64,000 bases of DNA from Nonomuraea harbinensis (GCF_019396385.1 NZ_JAHKRN010000028.1:1-64000); one strand, 5' to 3'; shown: positions 1 to 9,069, counted from the stretch's first letter. Notes: generated from the letters alone by a model not told the origin. Numbers and translations: made by a program.

Positions 1-2
1 CG

Positions 3-491
3 CCCCCCGCCCGGCGGCGCCGGTGGGCGATGCCTGCGGTGGCGGCGGCCGCCGCGGCCGCGGTGGTGGGCACCGCCGCGGTGTCGGCGAGCCTGCTCGC
101 CTCCGGAGGAAGCGAGACCACGGTCCAGCCGCCACCGGTCGTGGCCCAGAGCCAGCCGTCCAGGGAAGAGGCCAAGGCCCGCGCCTACGCGCTCACCGAC
201 AGCGGCCACAACTACAGCGACCAGGAGCTGGCCCAGGCGCTCGGCGACTTCCTCGCGCCCGCCCCGATCGTCGGCGGCGAGTCCGGCGGCAACCAGGTCG
301 ACCACTGCGTCGGCACGGTTTCCAGCCGGGCCAAGCTCGAGGTCTTCGCCGTCGACCAGGGCCAGTACAACGGCCAGGAGGCCATCATCATGGCGTCCTG
401 GAAGAACAAGGAGACCAAGCGGCTGCGCATCGACGTCGTCGACCCGTTCAACTGCAAGAACCTGCGCAAGCCCGCTCTGGGCCGCTGGTAG
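3..491 (+). CDS. C-terminal part of a membrane-anchored protein, cut by window edge (possible anti-sigma factor)
   Basis: The reading frame is open to the left edge, so the true start lies outside the window; an internal ATG at 30 is not needed. The visible part has an Arg-rich stretch, then one Ala/Val-rich transmembrane segment (about residues 10-35) and an extracytoplasmic domain of about 120 residues with two cysteines and no motif I recognise. In many actinomycetes a sigma/anti-sigma pair sits just upstream of trxB, which would fit this topology, but that is inference from position. It is followed by a clear terminator, so it is not co-transcribed with trxB. Confidence 0.6.
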   Translation, partial: PPARRRRWAMPAVAAAAAAAVVGTAAVSASLLASGGSETTVQPPPVVAQSQPSREEAKARAYALTDSGHNYSDQELAQALGDFLAPAPIVGGESGGNQVDHCVGTVSSRAKLEVFAVDQGQYNGQEAIIMASWKNKETKRLRIDVVDPFNCKNLRKPALGRW

Positions 492-504
492 TCCCTGACC
501 TGTG

Positions 505-529
505 AAGAGCCCGCCTCGGCGGGCTCTTT
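505..529 (+). terminator. Rho-independent terminator after the first gene
   Basis: GC-rich hairpin with arms AAGAGCCCGCC and GGCGGGCTCTT followed by T residues, 14 bases after the stop codon. Confidence 0.85.
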
Positions 530-550
530 CGCGTGTGCGCCCGGGGGCCG

Positions 551-576
551 GGAATGGCGACGGCTTAGGATCTGTT
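551..576 (+). promoter_or_regulatory. Sigma-R-type promoter of trxBA
   Basis: GGAAT at 551-555 and GTT at 574-576 are separated by exactly 18 bases. This matches the GGAAT-N18/19-GTT consensus known for the thiol-oxidative-stress sigma factor SigR of Streptomyces, whose classic target is trxBA. The trxB start is 31 bases downstream. The match is seen in the sequence; control by a SigR orthologue is inferred. Confidence 0.75.
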
Positions 577-607
577 GAGGCCAAAGGCAACATCAGACTA
601 GAGAGGC

Positions 608-1549
608 GTGGGAGCGTTGGACGACGTTCGTAACGTGATCATCATCGGATCCGGTCCCGCCGGATACACCGCGGCCGTCTACTCCGCACGCGCCGAACTC
701 CAGCCTCTGGTCTTCGAAGGCTCCGTCACCGCCGGCGGCGCGCTCATGAACACCACCGACGTGGAGAACTTCCCCGGGTTCCCCGACGGCATCATGGGCC
801 CCGACCTCATGGGCAACCTGCGCAAGCAGGCCGAGCGGTTCGGCGCCGAGCTGATCGCCGACGACGTGGTGGAGGTCGACCTCAAGGCCGATCCCAAGGT
901 CGTCAAGACCTACGACCAGACCTACTACGCCAAGTCGGTCATCCTCGCGATGGGCTCCGGCTACCGCGAGCTCGGTCTGGAGAACGAGAAGCGGCTGTCC
1001 GGCCGCGGCGTCTCCTGGTGCGCGACCTGCGACGGCTTCTTCTTCCGCAACAAGGACATCGTGGTCGTGGGCGGCGGCGACACCGCCATGGAAGAGGCGA
1101 CGTTCCTGACCCGCTTCGGCCGCATGGTGACCGTGGTGCACCGCCGCGACCAGCTGCGCGCCAGCAAGATCATGCAGGATCGGGCGTTCGCCAACGACAA
1201 GATCCGCTTCATCTGGGACACCGAGGTCGTCGACGTCCTCGGCGACACCAGGGTGGAGTCCGTCAAGCTGCGCAACGTCAAGACGGGCGAGGAGTGCGAC
1301 CTGGCCACCGACGCGCTGTTCCTGGCGATCGGCCACGACCCGCGCACCGAGCTCGTCAAGGGCCAGGTTGACCTCGACGACGACGGCTACATCAAGGTCG
1401 CCCACCCGACCACCGCCACCAACATCGACGGCGTGTTCGCCGCGGGGGACGTCGTCGACCACATCTACCGCCAGGCGATCACCGCGGCGGGCACCGGCTG
1501 CTCGGCGTCCCTCGACTCCGAGCGCTGGCTCGCCAACAACGAGAAGTAA
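608..1549 (+). CDS. trxB: Thioredoxin reductase (NADPH)
   Basis: FAD- and NADPH-dependent enzyme that reduces thioredoxin in the cytoplasm. The 313-residue product has the FAD-binding GSGPAG motif at residues 14-19, the redox-active CATC (Cys138 and Cys141) and the NADPH-binding GGGDTA motif at 155-160, all as expected for the low-molecular-weight bacterial enzyme of about 310-330 residues. The GTG start at 608 is preceded by GAGAGG. trxA follows 12 bases after the stop, so the two form an operon behind the sigma-R-like promoter at 551-576, consistent with induction by disulfide stress. Confidence 0.97.
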   Translation: MGALDDVRNVIIIGSGPAGYTAAVYSARAELQPLVFEGSVTAGGALMNTTDVENFPGFPDGIMGPDLMGNLRKQAERFGAELIADDVVEVDLKADPKVVKTYDQTYYAKSVILAMGSGYRELGLENEKRLSGRGVSWCATCDGFFFRNKDIVVVGGGDTAMEEATFLTRFGRMVTVVHRRDQLRASKIMQDRAFANDKIRFIWDTEVVDVLGDTRVESVKLRNVKTGEECDLATDALFLAIGHDPRTELVKGQVDLDDDGYIKVAHPTTATNIDGVFAAGDVVDHIYRQAITAAGTGCSASLDSERWLANNEK

Positions 1550-1561
1550 GGGAGCGCATCC

Positions 1562-1876
1562 GTGAAGGCAGTTACCGACGCCACGTTCGAGGCCGAGGTC
1601 CTCAAGAGCGAGAAGCCCGTTCTGGTCGACTTCTGGGCCGAGTGGTGCGGCCCGTGCCGTCAGGTCGCGCCCATCCTCCAGGAGATCGCCAACGAGCACG
1701 GCGACAAGCTCGAGATCGTCAAGCTCAACATCGACGAGAACCCCGAGGTTCCCCGGCAGGCGGGTGTCCTCCAGATCCCGACGATGAACGTCTACAAGGG
1801 CGGCGAGCTCGTCAAGCAGATCATCGGCGCCAAGCCGAAGGCCATGCTGCTCCGCGAGCTCGACGGCATCATCTAG
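1562..1876 (+). CDS. trxA: Thioredoxin
   Basis: Small thiol-disulfide reductant of the cytoplasm, recycled by the adjacent thioredoxin reductase. The 104-residue protein has a single thioredoxin fold with the canonical WCGPC active site at residues 28-32 and the cis-proline region IPTM. The GTG start follows GGGAGCG by a few bases, only 12 nt after trxB. A strong terminator closes the operon at 1889-1920. Nothing unusual is seen. Confidence 0.97.
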   Translation: MKAVTDATFEAEVLKSEKPVLVDFWAEWCGPCRQVAPILQEIANEHGDKLEIVKLNIDENPEVPRQAGVLQIPTMNVYKGGELVKQIIGAKPKAMLLRELDGII

Positions 1877-1888
1877 GTCCGTCCACCC

Positions 1889-1920
1889 GAGAGCCCTCCG
1901 CCGCGTGGCGGAGGGCTCTC
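1889..1920. terminator. Bidirectional terminator between trxA and the convergent dnaE operon
   Basis: Perfect 14-bp inverted repeat (arms GAGAGCCCTCCGCC / GGCGGAGGGCTCTC) with a GCGT loop, lying between the convergent trxA and zinc-ribbon genes. Confidence 0.85.
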
Positions 1921-1924
1921 GCGT

Positions 1925-2212
1925 TCACAGCTCGCCTCGATACCAGGCCTCGGCCTCGGCTCTCAGCGCGTGCTCGTCCGGTTCCGGCGGCCGCGCTCCG
2001 GCGGCCTTCCCCAGCAGTGCCCGTACGAACCGGTCCGGATCGTACGGAGGAGTGAAGGACGCGACGAGGGGGTCGCCCGCGTCGCAGCGGGCGCACAGGA
2101 GCACCTCGCTGATGCCCCGGACCTCGTTCCCCGAGGCGTTCGTCCAGATGTGGGGCAGGCGCAGGACGGCGAGGACGTCGCCGGTGCGGCACCTCGGGCA
2201 CGCCGGGGTCAT
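1925..2212 (-). CDS. Small zinc-ribbon protein, DUF6300-like, coupled to dnaE
   Basis: 95-residue protein with an N-terminal CPRC pair and a second CARC pair about 40 residues later, which together look like a four-cysteine zinc ribbon. The rest is charged and has no transmembrane segment. It resembles the actinobacterial DUF6300 family as I remember it; no function is known to me. Its ATG overlaps the dnaE stop codon as ATGA, so translation is likely coupled and the two proteins are made together. Whether it acts in replication is unknown. Confidence 0.75.
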   Translation of the reverse strand: MTPACPRCRTGDVLAVLRLPHIWTNASGNEVRGISEVLLCARCDAGDPLVASFTPPYDPDRFVRALLGKAAGARPPEPDEHALRAEAEAWYRGEL

Positions 2213-5200
2213 GCGAACGCGCCGGCGCCGAGCAGCGCCTTGACGTCGCCGTAGAACGCCGGCTCGGCGGCGACCCGGAACGGGCGGAGGTCCAGCAGCA
2301 CGGCCCCGACCCGCACGTGCACGGGCGCCCTGCCGGGATGGGTGGTCAGGATGTGCTTGAACTCCCGGACGAGTCGCGGGTTCAGCTGGTTCTCCCTGAT
2401 CGAGATCACCACGGGCGGCTCGGCGTCCGCCCGGGTGACGTCCAGGACGGCGATCTCCTCGGCGTAGAAGCTCGTCGTCTCGTCGCGCACGTTGACCCGT
2501 CCGCGTACGGAGATCACCCGGTCCTGGGCCAGCGCCTCCCCGTACAGGATGTAGGTCTTGGGGAAGACGAGGCACTCCACGGAGGCGTCGTGGTCCTCCA
2601 GGGTGACGATCGCCCACGGGCTGCCCTGCTTGGTGACCTTGCGCTGGAGGCCGGAGACGATGCCGCTGACCCGGGCCGCGGCGTCCTGCCGTCCGGAGGC
2701 CAGCAGGTCGGCGATCGTGGTGTCGCGGTTGGCGTCGAGGATGTGCTCGGCGCCGTCGAGCGGGTGGCTGGAGACGTACAGCCCGAGCATCTCGCGCTCG
2801 AAGGCCAGCAGCGTGGCCTGGTCCCACTCGCCTTCGGGGATCACGACGGAGAACCCCTCGCCGTGCTCGCTGTGCTCGCCGAAGAGCGAGTCCTGACCGC
2901 GCGCCTCGTTCCGCTTGACGTCGGCGACCAGGTCGACGGCCTGCTCGTGCACCGCGACCAGGGCCTTACGGTGATGGCCCAGGCTGTCGAAGGCCCCCGC
3001 CTTGGCCAGTGACTCGATGACCCGCTTGTTGCAGACCACAGAGGGGACCTTGGCGAGGAAGTCGTTGAAGCAGGCGTAGCGGCCCGCGGTCTCCCTGGTG
3101 GTGACGATGGCGTCCACGGCGCCGGCGCCGACGTTGCGGACGGCGCCCAGGCCGAAGCGGATGTCGGAGCCGACGGCGGCGAAGTCCAGCCGGCTGGCGT
3201 TGACGTCCGGGGGCAGCACCCTGATGCCCAGGCGGCGGCAGTCGGCCAGATAGACGGCCATCTTGTCCTTGTCGTCGCCGACCGAGGTGAGCAGCGCCGC
3301 CAGATACTCCTGCGGGTGGTTGGCCTTGAGGTAGGCGGTCCAGTAGGAGACCAGGCCGTATCCGGCGGTGTGCGACTTGTTGAAGCCGTAGCCGCTGAAC
3401 GGGACCAGCACGTCCCAGACCGCGCCGATCGCCTCGGCGGAGAAGCCGCGCTCGCGCATCCCGGCGGAGAAGCGGTCCCACTCGGCGTCCAGGACCTCCT
3501 TCTTCTTCTTACCCATGGCCCGGCGCAGCATGTCGGCGGCGCCGAGGGAGTAACCAGCCAGCTGCTGGGCGATGGCCATCACCTGTTCCTGGAAGACGAC
3601 CAGGTGGTAGGTATCGCCCAGGATGGGCTCCAGCGCGTGTTCCAGTTCCGGGTGGATGGGCTCGACGGGCTGCCTGCCGGTCTTGCGCAGCGCGTAGTTG
3701 GTGTGGGCGTTCATCTCCATCGGGCCGGGCCGGTAGAGCGCGTTCACCGCGGCGATGTCGGTGAACGTGGTGGGCCGCATCAGCCTCAGCAGGACCCGCA
3801 TGCCGCCGCTGTCGAGCTGGAAGACCCCAAGCGTGTCGCCGCGCGCCAGCAGCTCGTACGTGGTCGGGTCGTCGAGCGGGATGTCCAGGATGTCGAGGTC
3901 GACGCCCTTGTTGGCGCGGACGCCCGCGATGGCGTCGCCGATGACGGTGAGGTTGCGCAGGCCGAGGAAGTCCATCTTCAGCAGGCCCATGTCCTCGGCC
4001 TGGGTGAACGGGAAACCGGTGATGACCGGGCCGCCGGCCTTGGGTTTGACCAGCGGGAGCACGTCGATCAGCGGCTCGCTGGAGAGGATCACGCCCGCGG
4101 CGTGCACGCCGGTGCCCCGGGTGAGGCCCTCGATGCCGGCCGCGGTGTCGATCACCCGCTTGACGTCGGGGTCCCGCTCGTACATTTGACGCAGCTCGCT
4201 CGCCTCGCCGTGCCTGGGGTGGGCGGCGTCGTGGATGGCGGCCAGCGGGATCTCCTTGCCGCCGTCCGCCGCGGGGAACGCCTTGGTGATGCGGTCGCCC
4301 AGCGCGTAGGGCAGGCCGAGCACCCGGCAGGAGTCCTTGATGGCGGCCTTGGCCTTGATGGTGCTGAAGGTGACGATCTGGCAGACCCGGTCGTCGCCGT
4401 ACCTGCGCGTGACGTAGTCGATCATCTCGTCCCGCCGCCGGTCGTCGAAGTCCAGGTCGACGTCCGGCATGGTGACGCGTTCGGGGTTGAGGAAGCGTTC
4501 GAAGATGAGCCGGTGCTCGATCGGGTCGAGCTGGGTGATGCCCGTGCAGTAGGCCACCATCGAGCCCGTGGCGGAGCCGCGGCCGGGGCCCAGGCCGATG
4601 CCGTTCTCGCGCGCGTACCGGCAGATGTCGGCCACGACCAGGAAGTAGCCGGGGAACCCCATCGCGTCGATGACGGACAGCTCGTAGTCGATGCGGTCGA
4701 GCACCTCCCGGGGCGGATCGCCGCCGTAGCGGCGGCGGGCCCCGTCGAGCGTCTCCGCGCGCAGCCAGCTCGACTCGGTCTCGCCTTCGGGTACGGGGAA
4801 GCGCGGCGTCAGATCGCGGTGCGCGAACACCTCGTCGTAGTCGCCGACCCGCTCGGCGATCAGCAGGGTGTTGTCGCAGGCGCCGGGCACCTCGGCGTCC
4901 CAGAGCGCGCGCATCCGGGCGGGAGACTTGATGAAGTAGCCGCTGCCGGAGAACCGGAAGCGGTCGGCGTCGGCCAGGCGCTTGCCCGTGCCCACGCACA
5001 GGAGCGCGTCATGGGCTCCAGCCTGGTCCTCCGTGACGTAGTGGGAGTCGTTGGTGGCCAGGGGCGGCAGTCCGAGCCGCTTGCCGAGGCGCAGCAGGTC
5101 GTCCCTGACCCGGCGCTCGATGGCCAGGCCGTGGTCCATCAGCTCCAGGAAGTAGTTGCCGGGGCCGAAGAGGTCGCGGTAGCGCGCGGCGGCCTCGACG

Positions 5201-5730
5201 GCCTGGTCGTACTGGCCCAGGCGGAGCCTGGTCTGCACCTGGCCGGAGGGGCAGCCGGTGGTGGCGATGATGCCGGGGGCGTGTTCGGCCAGCAGTTCAT
5301 CATCCATGCGCGGATATTTCTGGACATGCCCCTCCAGCCAGGCCCGTGACTGGAGGCGGAACAGATTACGCAGCCCCTGGGCGCCGGTCGCCCACATGGT
5401 CATGTGCGTGTAGAGGCCGCGCCCGGAGACGTCGCCGCCCTCGCCGGTCTCGTCGTCGGACCGGCGCAGGGCGAGGTTGTCGCTGTAGTACACCGGCTTC
5501 CGGTGGAGCCGCGACTCCGGGGCGACGTAGGCCTCGATGCCGATGATGGGCTTTACTCCGGCCTTGCGCGCCGTCCGGAAGAACTCGTACGCCCCGTGCA
5601 CGTTGCCGTGGTCGCTCATCGCCACGGCGGGCATCTCCTGGCGGGCGACCTCGTCCATCAGCAGGCCGACCTTGGCGGCGCCGTCGAGCATGCTGTACTC
5701 CGTATGCACATGCAGATGGACGAAGGACAC
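2209..5730 (-). CDS. dnaE: DNA polymerase III subunit alpha (DnaE1 type)
   Basis: Catalytic subunit of the replicative DNA polymerase. From N to C terminus: a PHP domain opening with HLHVHTEYS, the C-family polymerase core with the catalytic PDVDLDFDD motif near residue 400, a helix-hairpin-helix region, and a C-terminal OB fold. The 1173-residue length fits DnaE1 (about 1180) better than the error-prone DnaE2/ImuC (about 1080). I chose the second of two adjacent GTG codons (5728-5730) because GGGAGA is spaced correctly for it and because homologues begin just before FVHLH. Finding dnaE between trxA and parB is unexpected to me; it could be the only copy or a paralogue. Confidence 0.93.
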   Translation of the reverse strand: MSFVHLHVHTEYSMLDGAAKVGLLMDEVARQEMPAVAMSDHGNVHGAYEFFRTARKAGVKPIIGIEAYVAPESRLHRKPVYYSDNLALRRSDDETGEGGDVSGRGLYTHMTMWATGAQGLRNLFRLQSRAWLEGHVQKYPRMDDELLAEHAPGIIATTGCPSGQVQTRLRLGQYDQAVEAAARYRDLFGPGNYFLELMDHGLAIERRVRDDLLRLGKRLGLPPLATNDSHYVTEDQAGAHDALLCVGTGKRLADADRFRFSGSGYFIKSPARMRALWDAEVPGACDNTLLIAERVGDYDEVFAHRDLTPRFPVPEGETESSWLRAETLDGARRRYGGDPPREVLDRIDYELSVIDAMGFPGYFLVVADICRYARENGIGLGPGRGSATGSMVAYCTGITQLDPIEHRLIFERFLNPERVTMPDVDLDFDDRRRDEMIDYVTRRYGDDRVCQIVTFSTIKAKAAIKDSCRVLGLPYALGDRITKAFPAADGGKEIPLAAIHDAAHPRHGEASELRQMYERDPDVKRVIDTAAGIEGLTRGTGVHAAGVILSSEPLIDVLPLVKPKAGGPVITGFPFTQAEDMGLLKMDFLGLRNLTVIGDAIAGVRANKGVDLDILDIPLDDPTTYELLARGDTLGVFQLDSGGMRVLLRLMRPTTFTDIAAVNALYRPGPMEMNAHTNYALRKTGRQPVEPIHPELEHALEPILGDTYHLVVFQEQVMAIAQQLAGYSLGAADMLRRAMGKKKKEVLDAEWDRFSAGMRERGFSAEAIGAVWDVLVPFSGYGFNKSHTAGYGLVSYWTAYLKANHPQEYLAALLTSVGDDKDKMAVYLADCRRLGIRVLPPDVNASRLDFAAVGSDIRFGLGAVRNVGAGAVDAIVTTRETAGRYACFNDFLAKVPSVVCNKRVIESLAKAGAFDSLGHHRKALVAVHEQAVDLVADVKRNEARGQDSLFGEHSEHGEGFSVVIPEGEWDQATLLAFEREMLGLYVSSHPLDGAEHILDANRDTTIADLLASGRQDAAARVSGIVSGLQRKVTKQGSPWAIVTLEDHDASVECLVFPKTYILYGEALAQDRVISVRGRVNVRDETTSFYAEEIAVLDVTRADAEPPVVISIRENQLNPRLVREFKHILTTHPGRAPVHVRVGAVLLDLRPFRVAAEPAFYGDVKALLGAGAFA

Positions 5731-5833
5731 CACGTCTCCCGGTTGTAGGCTCGCTCGCGAACCCGAGCATTCGACCCGAGAGGCGGCCCGGTTGTCCAAC
5801 AATCGACACGCCGATCCCCCACATCCACCGGTT

Positions 5834-6775
5834 GTGGACCTGGACCTCGGCACGGTCCGGGCCTTCGTCGCCGTCACCGAGGACCACTCCTTCAGCGAGG
5901 CCGCCACCCGGCTGGAGATCAGCCAGCAGGCCGTCTCCAAGCGGATCGCCAAGCTGGAGTCCGACCTCGGCATGCGGTTGTTCTACCGCTCACGCAACGG
6001 GGCCGCCCTCACCGAGGACGGCCGGGCGTTCCTGCACTACGCGCGCAGCCTCGTCGGCCTCGCGGACCAGGCGCTCGGGGTGCTGCGCGGCCGTTTCCGC
6101 CCGCTCCGGGTCGACGTCCTGGACACCAGGCTGGCCTCGGTCGAGCTGGTCAGGGCGTTCCACAGTACGGCCGAGGACCTGCACATCGACGTCACCACCT
6201 CGAACGGCCTCAGGTCGGCCCGCGGCACGCTCGCCAGGGGATCCGTCGACGCCGCCTTCGTCCGCGTCAGCGGGACGCTGGAGGAGGACCTCCGGTACGT
6301 GCCGGCCTACTTCGACCCGGTGCACCTGCTGATCAGCCGCGACCACCCGCTGGCCGACCGGCGCGCGGTGGAGGTGTCACGGCTCGCGGGATCGACCGTG
6401 TGGATGCCCGGCAACGCCCCCGGCAGCGAGTGGGCCGAGTTCTACGGCCTCCTGGGCGCCGCGTTCGACCTCCGGATCGACGCGACGGGGCCGGACTTCG
6501 GCTGGGAGCACTTCGTGGCCGACATCGCCTCGGGCGAACGCCTCGGGTTCGTCGGCGAGGGCTGCCGCCTGCCCTGGCACGCCGGTGTCGTGCAGATCCC
6601 GGTCGTCGACCCCGTCCCCGTCTACCCGTGCTCGCTGCTCTACCACCGGCAGAACCACCACCCGGTGCTGGCCTCGCTCGTCGACTTCGTGTCCGAGAGG
6701 TTCCGGCCGCTCGACCCACGGCGCCAGTGGGTGCCGGACGCCGATCGCGCCGCCCTGGCCGCAGGAGGGCGCTGA
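5834..6775 (+). CDS. LysR family transcriptional regulator
   Basis: 313-residue DNA-binding regulator. An N-terminal winged helix-turn-helix (about residues 1-60, containing FSEAATRLEISQQAVSKRI) is followed by a periplasmic-binding-like effector domain with the usual paired alpha/beta lobes. I start it at the GTG at 5834, which gives the standard LysR N terminus; longer upstream in-frame sequence overlaps dnaE and is not credible. It is divergent from dnaE across about 100 bp. LysR proteins usually control a divergent neighbour, but dnaE is an unlikely target, so the regulon is unknown. No clear ribosome-binding site is seen. Confidence 0.9.
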   Translation: MDLDLGTVRAFVAVTEDHSFSEAATRLEISQQAVSKRIAKLESDLGMRLFYRSRNGAALTEDGRAFLHYARSLVGLADQALGVLRGRFRPLRVDVLDTRLASVELVRAFHSTAEDLHIDVTTSNGLRSARGTLARGSVDAAFVRVSGTLEEDLRYVPAYFDPVHLLISRDHPLADRRAVEVSRLAGSTVWMPGNAPGSEWAEFYGLLGAAFDLRIDATGPDFGWEHFVADIASGERLGFVGEGCRLPWHAGVVQIPVVDPVPVYPCSLLYHRQNHHPVLASLVDFVSERFRPLDPRRQWVPDADRAALAAGGR

Positions 6776-6811
6776 CGGGCCCGTACGAGGGCGGGCGAGG
6801 GCAGACTGGGG

Positions 6812-7429
6812 TCAGACCGGGCGAAGGGCGCGTTCGGGGCTCATGGAGCCCAGGAGACGTTCCAGGGCGACCTCGACGTCCTCGCGCCACGAGACGGCGG
6901 TTTTCAGCTCCAGCCGCAGCCGCGGAAATCGCAAATGTGGACGAACAGTTTTAAAGCCTACGGAAAGCAAATATTCAGCAGGAACCACGCAACTCGGCTC
7001 CTCCCATTTGAGATCCCCGAATGCCTCGATCGCCTTGACCCCCCGGCGCGTGAGATCTTTGGCCACGCCCTGGATGAGCATCCGCCCCAGCCCGCCGCCG
7101 GAGAACTCCTGCACGATATGGGCCGTCATCAACAGCACGGCGTCGGCGCTGACCGGGGACGTGGGAAAGGCCACCGAACGCGGGCTGTAGAGCGGAGGGC
7201 TGTAGAGCACGAACCCCGCGGGCACCCCGTCGACATAGACGATCTTCCCGCAGCTCCCCCATTCGAGGAGCGTGCCGGAGATCCAGGCCTCCTTCTCCAG
7301 CCCCGGGTCACCCGACTTCACCGCCCGCTCTCCGCTGACAGGGTCGAGCTCCCAGAAAACACACTGGCGGCAGCGCCTTGGAAGATCTTCCAGATTGTCC
7401 AGGGTGATATTGACCAGCCGACGCGACAA
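6812..7429 (-). CDS. GNAT family N-acetyltransferase
   Basis: 205-residue acetyl-CoA-dependent acetyltransferase. The acetyl-CoA-binding region is visible as the GGGLGRMLIQG stretch (about residues 113-123), with the flanking GNAT beta strands. The N terminus contains CRQC and a WELD motif; this family recurs near the parAB/origin region in actinomycetes as I recall. The start is a TTG at 7427-7429, giving an N terminus MSRRLVNITLDN. Its 3' part (6900-7000) is noticeably more AT-rich than its neighbours. Substrate unknown. Confidence 0.85.
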   Translation of the reverse strand: MSRRLVNITLDNLEDLPRRCRQCVFWELDPVSGERAVKSGDPGLEKEAWISGTLLEWGSCGKIVYVDGVPAGFVLYSPPLYSPRSVAFPTSPVSADAVLLMTAHIVQEFSGGGLGRMLIQGVAKDLTRRGVKAIEAFGDLKWEEPSCVVPAEYLLSVGFKTVRPHLRFPRLRLELKTAVSWREDVEVALERLLGSMSPERALRPV

Positions 7430-7603
7430 CTACGGCCCCAATCGTAGACCCGGAAAAGCGCGGAAAACCGCGTCCCCACCTGGCATCGTAGCCCAGTGAC
7501 GGTCTCGCCAGCGGGCACCACGGCCGTACCGCCCCGTCATGGGCGACATGTCCGGCTGGCGTAACCTGGAGTCTCGGATCGATATACACCTAGGAGGTGG
7601 GCC

Positions 7604-8929
7604 GTGACAGAAGAGCAGGATCACGGTCAGACGCCCGCGACCCAAGGGTCGCGCATCGACGCCTACGTCGACCGGTACGCCGCGCGAGCTACCGGGATGG
7701 TCGCCTCCGAGATCCGAGCTCTCTTCGCCGTCGCGTCGAGGCCCGAGGTGGTCTCGCTCGCGGGCGGCATGCCGTACGTCACGGCGCTTCCCCTCGACAT
7801 GGTCGGCGAGCTGGTCTCGGATCTCGTGACCAGGCGCGGGCCCGTAGCGCTCCAGTACGGCTCCGGCCAGGGCGACCCGCATCTGCGCGAGCAGATCTGC
7901 GAGGTCATGGCGCTGGAAGGGATTCAGGCCGGCGGCAACGACGTGGTCGTCACCGTCGGCTCACAGCAGGCACTCGACCTGATCACCCGGATCTTCATCG
8001 ATCCGGGTGATGTGGTCCTGGCGGAGGGCCCCTCGTACGTGGGCGCCCTCGGCACCTTCGCCGCATATCAGGCCAAAGTGGTGCATATCGCCATGGACGA
8101 TCAGGGCATCCTGCCCGAATCCCTCGCCCAGACCATCTACGCCCTGGAAACGGCGGGAGCTCCGATCAAGTTCCTGTACACGATCCCGACCTTCCACAAC
8201 CCCGGCGGCGTCACGCTCAACACCGCGCGGCGCCAGCAGGTGCTCGACATCTGCCAGCGCGCCGGGGTGCTCATCGTCGAGGACAACCCGTACGGGCTGC
8301 TCGGTTTCGACGGCGAGCCGATGCGCGCGCTGCGCGCGGACAACCCCGACGGGGTGGTCTACCTCGGGTCGTTCTCCAAGACGCTCGCCCCGGGCTTCCG
8401 CGTCGGCTGGGCGCTCGCCCCGCACGCCGTCCGCGACAAGCTCGTGCTCGCCATGGAGTCGGCCGTGCTGTCCCACTCGTCGTTCACCCAGCTGGCCGTC
8501 GGCCAGTACCTCGCCACACAGCCGTGGCGCGAGCAGATCAAGACGTTCAAGGAGCTCTACCGCGAGCGCCGCGACGCCATGCTCGACGCCCTGGAGTCGC
8601 TGATGCCTCCGGAGGTCACCTGGACACGGCCCGCGGGCGGGTTCTTCGTCTGGGCGACGCTTCCCGAAGGGCTCGACTCGAAGGCGATCCTGCCCCGCGC
8701 GGTGGCCGAGCGGGTGGCGTTCGTCCCGGGCACCGGGTTCTTCTCCGACGGCAGCGGCGCCCGCCACATGCGGCTGTCGTTCTGCTACCCGGAGCCGCAC
8801 CGCATCCGGGAGGGCGTCCGCCGTCTGGCGGGCGTCATCGAGCAGGAGATGCAGCTGCGCGACACGTTCGGCACCGGCTCCACCCGGGACCACCCCGGCG
8901 TGGACACGCCCGGCCCCGACCTGGCCTGA
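7604..8929 (+). CDS. PLP-dependent aminotransferase, class I/II (2-aminoadipate/MocR-like)
   Basis: 441-residue fold-type I aminotransferase. The pyridoxal-phosphate lysine lies in SFSKTLAPGFRVGW, and the conserved Asn-Pro-Gly of the active site is in the FHNPGG segment. It resembles the aminotransferase half of MocR proteins and LysN-type enzymes but has no GntR domain; about 30 disordered residues precede the fold and a similar tail follows it. The GTG start has a strong AGGAGG at 7592-7597. It is divergent from the GNAT gene and followed by a perfect hairpin. The amino-acid substrate cannot be told from sequence. Confidence 0.9.
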   Translation: MTEEQDHGQTPATQGSRIDAYVDRYAARATGMVASEIRALFAVASRPEVVSLAGGMPYVTALPLDMVGELVSDLVTRRGPVALQYGSGQGDPHLREQICEVMALEGIQAGGNDVVVTVGSQQALDLITRIFIDPGDVVLAEGPSYVGALGTFAAYQAKVVHIAMDDQGILPESLAQTIYALETAGAPIKFLYTIPTFHNPGGVTLNTARRQQVLDICQRAGVLIVEDNPYGLLGFDGEPMRALRADNPDGVVYLGSFSKTLAPGFRVGWALAPHAVRDKLVLAMESAVLSHSSFTQLAVGQYLATQPWREQIKTFKELYRERRDAMLDALESLMPPEVTWTRPAGGFFVWATLPEGLDSKAILPRAVAERVAFVPGTGFFSDGSGARHMRLSFCYPEPHRIREGVRRLAGVIEQEMQLRDTFGTGSTRDHPGVDTPGPDLA

Positions 8930-8938
8930 CCACCTCAC

Positions 8939-8972
8939 GAACGACCGGCGTCCGCGCGGACGCCGGTCGTTC
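8939..8972 (+). terminator. Terminator after the aminotransferase gene
   Basis: Perfect 15-bp inverted repeat (GAACGACCGGCGTCC / GGACGCCGGTCGTTC) with a GCGC loop, 10 bases past the stop codon. There is no long T tract, as is common in high-GC genomes. Confidence 0.8.
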
Positions 8973-9069
8973 GCCGTTCCACCCGGCCGGCGTGAACCAC
9001 GCCCGTCGTACGCCACCGCCCCTTCTCCGCCGGTACGGTTGGACCTCGGGCGATCAGCGAGGAGAAGAG

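Noticed and set aside
3316..5349. 677-codon open frame opposite dnaE
   Set aside because: Antisense shadow of an intact DnaE with a Val/Gly/Arg-biased composition.
5537..5833. 99-codon N-terminal extension of the LysR protein
   Set aside because: It overlaps the 5' end of dnaE, and the LysR domain begins normally at the GTG at 5834.
5731..5973. 81-codon N-terminal extension of DnaE
   Set aside because: Would overlap the LysR gene and lacks homology; the PHP domain starts immediately after the chosen GTG.
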